Of a stretch of 5,687 nucleotides of DNA, positions 1-4,271 are shown in pieces; position 1 is the stretch's first letter, and the number at the start of each line of letters is the position of its first letter. This stretch comes from Anaerolineae bacterium (GTDB lineage: Bacteria; Chloroflexota; Anaerolineae; Anaerolineales; Villigracilaceae). The stretch lies in assembly GCA_017303735.1 (NCBI GenBank), contig JAFLCF010000250.1, positions 1 to 5,687 of the forward strand. The letters run 5' to 3'. Below the pieces are notes generated by a model. That model was given only the letters and a program-made list of their open reading frames with translations. It did not search any database and was not told the DNA's origin. The translations under genes and the position numbers were made by a program.

Positions 1-2
1 GT

Positions 3-92
3 ATTAAAAATGGTGAGTTTCATAGTGGTAAACATAAAACCCTCAACCCTGCGAAACGGCTCGCCCTTGCCGATTTGTGGTTAAATACCTGT
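3..92 (+). other. Open frame continuing upstream of the sulfotransferase start
   Basis: This stretch has no stop codon in the frame of the sulfotransferase, from the left edge to its ATG at 93. It would encode about 30 residues, including the string GKHKTLNPAKRLALADLW, which looks protein-like (an amphipathic helix with mixed charge) rather than random. No ATG or GTG lies in this frame before 93; the only conventional alternative start is TTG at 75. Either the sulfotransferase has a longer N-terminus or a fused domain that begins outside the window, or this is chance. I do not recognise a family in these residues. Confidence 0.35.
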
Positions 93-941
93 ATGGCTTT
101 GAAATCATTCCTTCGTTCAACGGTCTACCAAACCGAAAAACTAACCCAGCGTTTACGTTTCGCTTCGCAGCCTGCAAACCTGCCTGTTTTACTCGGAATT
201 TCATTTCCCAAAAGCGGCACGCATCTGCTCGACCAAATTCTATTGGGCTTTTCTCAAGTGGCTCCGTATGCCAAACGTGTGCATTCGTTTTATGCCGAGT
301 ATGAAGGTGAAAGCGGAAAGAAGCGCGACCCTCAACAAGCCTTGAATTGGCTCGACTCTCTGCAACCTCGCGATGTAGCCTCTGCACATCTCTTTGCAAG
401 ACCCGAAGCCATTGCCCGCGTATGTTCTGATAAATTCGCACCCTACTTCATCTTCCGTGACCCACGTGATGTGGTCGTCTCACACGTCTTCTACGTCACC
501 GATATGGAAGCGCGTCATGTCCATCATGAATACTACCAATCCCTGCCCGATTTTGACTCTCGCTTGAAAGTTAGTATCTTAGGACGCCCAGACTCGAATA
601 TCGAATTCTCGAATATCGCAGAACGCTTTGCTCCCTACCTTGGCTGGCTTGATAAAAAAGAAGTTTTGACCATTCACTTCGAAGACCTGATTCACCACCG
701 CGAGTCGACTCTCACCTCCATCATGGATCACCTCCTCAGCCGCGTCACGCTTCCTACTCCCCGACAACTGATTCTGGATTCCCTCGAAACCTCCATCAAC
801 CCGAAAAAGTCCCCGACCTTCCGCTCTGGCAAAACCGGCGAATGGAAGAAACATTTCACCGACGAACATAAAAAGATATTCAAAGAAGTGGCGGGTGATT
901 TGTTGATTAAGTTGGGATATGAAAAAGATAACAACTGGTAG
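93..941 (+). CDS. PAPS-dependent sulfotransferase-like protein
   Basis: The predicted cytosolic enzyme would transfer a sulfuryl group from PAPS to an acceptor; the acceptor cannot be read from the sequence. Counting from the ATG at 93 (282 aa), the 5'-phosphosulfate loop is at about residues 37-46 (SFPKSGTHLL, matching the family's PKSGT pattern). The 3'-phosphate-binding strand is near residues 120-131 (IFRDPRDVVVSH, with the conserved Arg and Ser). The late FRSGKTGEWK block near 243-252 matches the family's RxGxxGxWK signature. A His in SAHL near residue 99 sits where many sulfotransferases carry a functional His. Length is normal for the family. ATG at 93 leaves about 36 residues before the first motif; TTG at 75 or an upstream start cannot be excluded because the frame is open to the window edge. 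No Shine-Dalgarno is seen; TTAAAT lies 6 nt before the ATG. The TAG stop falls inside a palindrome. Next to a GT2 gene, a role in glycan sulfation is a reasonable inference. Confidence 0.88.
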   Translation: MALKSFLRSTVYQTEKLTQRLRFASQPANLPVLLGISFPKSGTHLLDQILLGFSQVAPYAKRVHSFYAEYEGESGKKRDPQQALNWLDSLQPRDVASAHLFARPEAIARVCSDKFAPYFIFRDPRDVVVSHVFYVTDMEARHVHHEYYQSLPDFDSRLKVSILGRPDSNIEFSNIAERFAPYLGWLDKKEVLTIHFEDLIHHRESTLTSIMDHLLSRVTLPTPRQLILDSLETSINPKKSPTFRSGKTGEWKKHFTDEHKKIFKEVAGDLLIKLGYEKDNNW

Positions 942-962
942 GGGCGAGGTCTCCTCGCCCTA
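939..962. repeat. Short palindrome (GGGCGAGG type) overlapping the sulfotransferase stop
   Basis: Perfect 8-bp arms, GGGCGAGG at 942-949 and CCTCGCCC at 953-960, surround a 3-nt loop. The symmetry extends to TA on each side, allowing one bulged G. The element includes the TAG stop at 939-941. Only TATTAA follows, with no T-run, so an efficient intrinsic terminator is doubtful. From memory, palindromes with this core are dispersed in intergenic regions of some Anaerolineae and other environmental bacteria; the copy number in this genome is unknown. Confidence 0.75.
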
Positions 963-966
963 TTAA
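961..966 (+). promoter_or_regulatory. Possible -10 element for the GT2 gene
   Basis: TATTAA lies directly after the palindrome and 5 nt before the ATG at 972. No convincing -35 sits at the usual distance, and no Shine-Dalgarno is present. If it is a -10 element, the transcript would begin at or very near the start codon. This is inferred from spacing and AT content only. Confidence 0.25.
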
Positions 967-971
967 TAAAA

Positions 972-1916
972 ATGAATTGTTCCATTGTTATCCGCGCCTA
1001 TAACGAAGCCCAACATCTTGGACGTTTGCTCGAAGGCATTCGCCAGCAAACGATCAAAGATGTGGAAGTCATCTTGGTCGATTCGGGCTCTACCGATGCA
1101 ACCATCTCCATCGCCGAAGCATATGACGCAAAGGTCGTCCACATCCCCTCAGCGGAGTTTACCTTTGGGCGTTCGCTCAACTATGGGATTAAGTCCGCGA
1201 GCCGCGAACGGATCGTCATCGCCAGCGCACATGTTTATCCCGTCTATCCTGATTGGCTGGAGACGATGTTACGTCCATTTGAAGATGCGCGAGTGGCTCT
1301 CACTTATGGAAAACAGCGCGGATACGAAGGCTCGAAATATTCGGAGCATCAGATCTTCCATCAGTGGTATCCCGATCTGACGAGCCTTGATCAAGTCACC
1401 GCATTTTGCAACAACGCTAACTCTGCCATCCGCAAAAGCTTATGGGACTTGCATCCCTACGACGAAACGCTGACCGGGTTGGAAGACCTCGAGTGGAGCA
1501 AATGGGCGAAGGAACAGGGCTATAAAATCGCCTATGTTGCCGAGGCGGAGATCGTCCACATTCACAATGAGACACCCAAAGGTGTCTACAATCGCTACCG
1601 TCGTGAAGCCATGGCGCTGCGTCGCATCTACCCCGAAACAAATTTCAACTTGTATGATTTCTTCCGCCTGACCATTACGAATATTCTCAGTGACCTGTGG
1701 CACGCTGCGCGCGAAAGAGTTTTGCTCAAAAGTTTTGCTTCTATCTTTTGGTTCCGCTTTGCGCAGTTTCGTGGGACGTATACGGGGCATCGTGAGACCA
1801 GTCTTGTCACGCCGCAGTTGCGGGAGACGTTCTATTATGCGCGTGAAAGAAAGAAGAAAGAGGAAAGAAAAAGGGATGTGGAGCCGATTCAGTACGATAA
1901 AGGGAATGGTGAATAG
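972..1916 (+). CDS. Glycosyltransferase family 2 (GT-A fold)
   Basis: This is a predicted cytoplasmic, membrane-peripheral enzyme that transfers a sugar from a nucleotide-sugar donor during polysaccharide or glycolipid synthesis. The 314-residue protein opens with the GT2 start block SIVIRAYNEAQHLGRLL (4-20), followed by VEVILVDSGSTDAT (31-44), the nucleotide-binding strand and Asp. FTFGRSLNYGI (63-73) resembles the FNFGxxxN motif of rhamnosyltransferase-like GT2 proteins. Where a metal-binding DxD is expected there is IASAHVYP (83-90), with no acidic pair. GLEDLEW (169-175) supplies the ED of the likely catalytic base. Residues after about 205 form a helical C-terminal region, and the tail at 290-301 is strongly basic (ARERKKKEERKR), perhaps for contact with acidic lipid or substrate. 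The gene starts 30 nt after the sulfotransferase stop, with no Shine-Dalgarno. Donor and acceptor are unknown; rhamnosyl transfer is only a guess. Confidence 0.9.
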   Translation: MNCSIVIRAYNEAQHLGRLLEGIRQQTIKDVEVILVDSGSTDATISIAEAYDAKVVHIPSAEFTFGRSLNYGIKSASRERIVIASAHVYPVYPDWLETMLRPFEDARVALTYGKQRGYEGSKYSEHQIFHQWYPDLTSLDQVTAFCNNANSAIRKSLWDLHPYDETLTGLEDLEWSKWAKEQGYKIAYVAEAEIVHIHNETPKGVYNRYRREAMALRRIYPETNFNLYDFFRLTITNILSDLWHAARERVLLKSFASIFWFRFAQFRGTYTGHRETSLVTPQLRETFYYARERKKKEERKRDVEPIQYDKGNGE

Positions 1917-1927
1917 GTAATAGGCGG

Positions 1928-1958
1928 TTGACTAAGACCATCTACTATTGAATATTGA
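1928..1958 (+). promoter_or_regulatory. Weak candidate promoter before the YdeI-family gene
   Basis: TTGACT at 1928-1933 matches five of six bases of a -35 consensus. The 7-bp repeat that begins at 1946 offers TATTGA hexamers every 7 bp; the copy at 1953-1958 gives a 19-bp spacer. That spacing is longer than ideal, so this is a suggestion rather than a firm call. Confidence 0.2.
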
Positions 1959-1990
1959 ATATTGAATATTGAATATTGAATATTGAATAT
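1946..1990 (+). repeat. 7-bp tandem repeat (TATTGAA), six copies plus TAT
   Basis: Six exact copies of TATTGAA at 1946-1987 are followed by TAT at 1988-1990, which forms the first bases of the YdeI-family ATG at 1989. A 7-bp unit places TGA in every frame within 21 bp, so the repeat cannot be read through. Gain or loss of a copy would change the upstream spacing without touching the coding sequence. Tracts of this kind arise by slippage. Confidence 0.95.
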
Positions 1991-2573
1991 GATTACCCCT
2001 CCCCCCAACTCCGTTCACCCCAAATCCCGCGCGGAATGGCGCAAGTGGCTGGAAGAGAATCAAGCGCGTAAAGAAGGCATTTGGCTCATCAGCTACAAAA
2101 AAGATACCGGCAAACCACGCTTCGACTATGATGAATCTGTGGAAGAAGCTCTGTGCTTCGGCTGGGTTGACAGTAAACCCGCCAAACTCGATGATGAACG
2201 CTCCATGTTATGGTTTGCCCCGCGCAAGGCAAAAACGAACTGGTCGAAGCTCAACAAAGACCGCGTGGAGAAATTGATCAAAGCCGGGCTTATGGCTCCT
2301 GCCGGGCTTGCCAAAGTGGAAGCTGCCAAAAAAGACGGTTCATGGAATGCACTCGATGGAGTCGAAGCCCTTGAAATTCCGTCTGATCTAGCCAAAGCCC
2401 TATCCAAAAATAAAACCGCAAAAGAATATTTCGATGCATTCCCTCGCTCGGTCAAACGCGGCATCTTGGAGTGGATATTAAATGCCAAAAGACCCGAGAC
2501 ACGCGCAAAACGAATTGATGAGACAGTGACATTGGCAGAGAAGAACATCCGCGCGAATCAGTGGCGGCAGTAA
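1989..2573 (+). CDS. YdeI/OmdA-family protein
   Basis: The 194-residue protein matches the YdeI/OmpD-associated (OmdA) family, some members of which are annotated as bacteriocin-protection proteins; the biochemical function of the family is not established. It has the N-terminal RAEWRKWLEEN segment (14-24), then YDESVEEALCFGWVDS (47-62), the most conserved block of the family, then WFAPRKAKTNWSKLN (75-89). The C-terminal half carries SVKRGILEWILNAKRPETRAKR, a typical YdeI ending. It is Lys/Arg-rich and has no signal peptide or membrane segment, so a cytosolic location is likely. The start is limited to ATG 1989 or TTG 1983, because TGA at 1977-1979 is in frame; ATG gives the expected N-terminus. 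There is no Shine-Dalgarno, since the upstream DNA is entirely the 7-bp repeat. The link to the neighbouring glycan genes is unclear. Confidence 0.92.
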   Translation: MITPPPNSVHPKSRAEWRKWLEENQARKEGIWLISYKKDTGKPRFDYDESVEEALCFGWVDSKPAKLDDERSMLWFAPRKAKTNWSKLNKDRVEKLIKAGLMAPAGLAKVEAAKKDGSWNALDGVEALEIPSDLAKALSKNKTAKEYFDAFPRSVKRGILEWILNAKRPETRAKRIDETVTLAEKNIRANQWRQ

Positions 2574-2578
2574 ATAGC

Positions 2579-2611
2579 AGGTGACAGTCATCTCCAAGAT
2601 GACTGTCACCT
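2579..2611. repeat. Perfect 15-bp inverted repeat (GTGACAGTCAT type)
   Basis: The arms 2579-2593 (AGGTGACAGTCATCT) and 2597-2611 are exact reverse complements around a CCA loop. The element starts 5 nt after the YdeI-family stop. It is followed by TTTCTG rather than a long T-run, so at best it is a weak terminator. Its right arm contains the likely -35 region of the next gene. From memory, similar GTGACAGTCATC palindromes recur between genes in Anaerolineae genomes. Confidence 0.85.
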
Positions 2612-2628
2612 TTCTGATTCGGTATAAT
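2599..2628 (+). promoter_or_regulatory. Sigma-70-type promoter for the tandem-GNAT gene
   Basis: A perfect TATAAT at 2623-2628 is preceded, across an 18-bp spacer, by ATGACT at 2599-2604, which matches the central TGAC of TTGACA. The -35 lies in the right arm of the inverted repeat. Transcription would start about 7 nt after the -10, at around 2635-2636, only 2-3 nt before the ATG at 2638. The mRNA would be leaderless or nearly so. Confidence 0.55.
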
Positions 2629-2637
2629 GCTCAAAGC

Positions 2638-3462
2638 ATGAATCTCTCCCTCACCCCCGCTCACGAACACCCCACCCCCTTCCTCGCGGACTTAATGACT
2701 CGCGGCTTCGAAGGTTATTTAGTCCCGATTAACATCACAGACATGGTCTTGCTGACCATGATGCGCCGCGATGGCATTGACCTGACCGCAAGTCGCGTTT
2801 TGATGAAAGACAATGAACCCGTCGGCTTGGCAATGATCGCCCGCCGTGGTTGGACGAGTCGACTCGCGGCGATGGGTATCACGTCCAATGCTCGCAGCGG
2901 CGGCGTAGGCACATGGGCAATGGAGCAGCTGATCGAAGAAGCCAAAGCACGCGGCGATAAGGAACTCCTGCTTGAAGTCATCGAACAGAATACAGCCGGG
3001 GTGAAATTGTACGAAAAAGTAGGCTTTACCAAAATCCGCAGGCTGGTAGGCTATAAACTCGAAAACCCGCAAGTCGAATCAGACGTTGAACCCGAAGAGA
3101 TCGATATTCGTGAGCTAGCTCGCACGGTTACGTATCACGGCATGAAAGACCTGCCCTGGCAGCTCTCTGGTGCAACCATCATGCAGCACACGCCGCCATC
3201 ACGCGCCTTCAAGATCAACGACGCTTATTGTCTCATCACCAACCCCGAAGCGACCGACATTGCCATCTCTTCCATCCTGGTCAAAACCCGCTCGCGTGGA
3301 GCAGGCTTGAGTTCGGTGTTGATGCGTGCGCTCTTCGCAAAATTCCCCAACAAAATTTGGCACGTCTCACCGATCTACCCCGAAGAGATGGGCTTCATCT
3401 TCGAACATGTAGGCATGGAGCGCGAGTCGCTTTCACAGTGGCAAATGTCCCGCGCATTGTAG
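2638..3462 (+). CDS. Tandem GNAT-domain N-acetyltransferase
   Basis: GNAT enzymes transfer an acetyl group from acetyl-CoA to an amine; the substrate here is unknown. The 274-residue protein appears to contain two GNAT folds. The first (about 1-140) has the acetyl-CoA pyrophosphate loop RSGGVG at 86-91, fitting RxxGxG, and motif B LYEKVGF at 124-130. The second (about 155-274) has RSRGAG at 218-223, also fitting RxxGxG, but its remaining motifs diverge (PIYPEEMGFIFEHVGM near 246-261). The ATG at 2638 is preferred to the GTG at 2581. The GTG lies in the palindrome upstream of the promoter, the extra 19 residues resemble nothing, and MNLSLTPAHEHPTPFLADLM is a natural N-terminus. No Shine-Dalgarno is present. 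The TAG stop is part of the next palindrome. No signal peptide or membrane segment is seen. The relation to the glycan genes is uncertain; acetylation of an amino sugar is possible but not shown. Confidence 0.9.
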   Translation: MNLSLTPAHEHPTPFLADLMTRGFEGYLVPINITDMVLLTMMRRDGIDLTASRVLMKDNEPVGLAMIARRGWTSRLAAMGITSNARSGGVGTWAMEQLIEEAKARGDKELLLEVIEQNTAGVKLYEKVGFTKIRRLVGYKLENPQVESDVEPEEIDIRELARTVTYHGMKDLPWQLSGATIMQHTPPSRAFKINDAYCLITNPEATDIAISSILVKTRSRGAGLSSVLMRALFAKFPNKIWHVSPIYPEEMGFIFEHVGMERESLSQWQMSRAL

Positions 3463-3485
3463 GTCGGATTGCCAATCCGACTTAC
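3459..3485. repeat. Short palindrome (GTAGGTCGGATT type) overlapping the GNAT stop
   Basis: The left arm GTAGGTCGGATT (3459-3470) and the right arm AATCCGACTTAC (3474-3485) pair at 11 of 12 positions around a GCC loop. The TAG at 3460-3462 is the stop codon of the GNAT gene. No T-run follows. From memory, palindromes of this GGTCGGATTGCCAATCCGAC type are dispersed between genes in several bacterial phyla. Confidence 0.8.
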
Positions 3486-3487
3486 GA

Positions 3488-3493
3488 TAAAAT
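3488..3493 (+). promoter_or_regulatory. Possible -10 element for the cytidylyltransferase gene
   Basis: TAAAAT matches five of six bases of the -10 consensus and ends 6 nt before the ATG at 3500, which would put the transcript start at the start codon. TTGCCA at 3469-3474 resembles a -35, but a 13-bp spacer is too short. AAAGG at 3494-3498 is only 1 nt from the ATG, too close for a normal Shine-Dalgarno. Confidence 0.3.
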
Positions 3494-3499
3494 AAAGGC

Positions 3500-4162
3500 A
3501 TGAAAATTGCCGCCCTTGTCCCCATGCGCCACCATAGCCAGCGCGTGCCTGGTAAAAATTATCGTCCCCTCGCGGGCAAACCCCTCTTTCAACATATTTT
3601 GGAAACGCTGCAATCGGTGCCAGAAATTAACACCGTGATCGTGGATACTGACTCCGAGCCGGTGATGGATGGAGTGCGCCGCCTCTTTCCTAACGTGAAG
3701 CTGGTTGCCCGCCCCGAGCATCTCCGTGCTGACGATGTTCCCATGAACGACATTCTGCTCTACGATACGGCGCAGGTGCAGGCAGATTTTTACCTGCAAA
3801 CCCATTCGACGAATCCATTGCTCAAAGCTGAAACCATCTCAAACGGAATCAAAACCTTCCTCGCTGATTATCCTAAATACGATTCTCTTTTCTCTGTCAC
3901 GCGTCTGCAGACCCGCCTCTATTGGCAGGATGGACGCGCAATCAATCACAATCCACTGGAGTTGCTGCAAACGCAAGATCTTCCGCCCGTGTATGAAGAG
4001 AACTCCTGTGTGTATCTTTTCACCCGCGAAAACCTTGAGCGTAAAAAACATCGTATTGGTGACAGCCCATTGATGTTCGAGATCGATGCGGATGAAGCCT
4101 GGGACATCGACGAAGAGTTGGATTTTGAGATTGCCGATTTTTTGATGAGGAAGAGAGTCTAA
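3500..4162 (+). CDS. Acylneuraminate cytidylyltransferase-family protein (CMP-sugar synthetase-like)
   Basis: Members of this cytosolic family use CTP to activate an acidic sugar (sialic, legionaminic, pseudaminic or Kdo-like), giving the CMP-sugar used by glycosyltransferases. The 220-residue protein has the nucleotide-binding signature at 6-29, LVPMRHHSQRVPGKNYRPLAGKPL, with R10, R15 and K19 in the expected places; two His replace the usual Gly-Gly/Ser pair. VIVDTDS (46-52) and RPEHLRADD (71-79) follow. LQTHSTNPLL (99-108) corresponds to the LQPTSPLR motif. EENSCVYLFTRENL (about residues 166-179) and DADEAWDIDEELDF (196-209) supply the acidic, metal-binding C-terminal region. The length fits single-domain enzymes, with no fused phosphatase. 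The ATG at 3500 places the motif at the normal distance from the N-terminus. The true sugar cannot be assigned: no sugar-acid synthase (NeuB/PseI-like) is in the window. The neighbouring GT2 and GT-C-like genes support a glycan role. Confidence 0.88.
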   Translation: MKIAALVPMRHHSQRVPGKNYRPLAGKPLFQHILETLQSVPEINTVIVDTDSEPVMDGVRRLFPNVKLVARPEHLRADDVPMNDILLYDTAQVQADFYLQTHSTNPLLKAETISNGIKTFLADYPKYDSLFSVTRLQTRLYWQDGRAINHNPLELLQTQDLPPVYEENSCVYLFTRENLERKKHRIGDSPLMFEIDADEAWDIDEELDFEIADFLMRKRV

Positions 4163-4262
4163 TGTCATTGCGAGGAGGGCGTTCTCTGCCCGACGAAGCA
4201 ATCTTAGTATCTAATGTGGGGATTGCTTCGGGCAAAGAACAAGAGCGCCCTCGCAATGACAT
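4162..4262. repeat. About 100-bp imperfect inverted repeat (MITE/REP-like)
   Basis: The left arm (4162-4203) and right arm (4221-4262) share ATGTCATTGCGAG at their outer ends (13 exact bp) and GAAGCAATC or AAGCAATC at their inner ends. The GGGCG and TTCT/TGCCCG blocks between them match with small indels. The loop is about 17 nt (4204-4220). The element begins at the last base of the cytidylyltransferase stop and fills the whole gap to the next gene. No transposase is encoded. TA lies on both outer sides (4160-4161 and 4262-4263), which could be a duplicated TA target or chance. From memory, GTCATTGCGAG...GAAGCAATC repeats are widely dispersed in environmental bacteria, including Chloroflexota. 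Confidence 0.85.
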
Positions 4263-4271
4263 AAAAATGTT

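Noticed and set aside
10..84. 24-codon + strand open frame at the left edge beginning MVSFIVV
   Set aside because: It resembles the start of a GT2 protein for a few residues only, then loses any similarity and stops; chance is likely.
43..441. 132-codon minus-strand open frame over the sulfotransferase start
   Set aside because: It overlaps the phosphosulfate-binding motif of a convincing gene and has no motif of its own.
1946..1990. CRISPR-like array
   Set aside because: The units are 7 bp and directly tandem, with no spacers; it is a simple microsatellite.
2126..2548. 140-codon minus-strand open frame across the YdeI-family gene
   Set aside because: It is antisense to a well-matched family protein, has no start signal and no recognisable domain.
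2579..2616. Strong intrinsic terminator after the YdeI-family gene
   Set aside because: The stem is long, but only TTTCTG follows and the downstream arm overlaps the next promoter. It is kept as an inverted repeat, with termination only possible.
2581..2637. GTG start at 2581 for the GNAT protein
   Set aside because: It lies inside the palindrome and upstream of the TATAAT. The extra residues are low-quality, and the ATG at 2638 fits the promoter and the domain start better.
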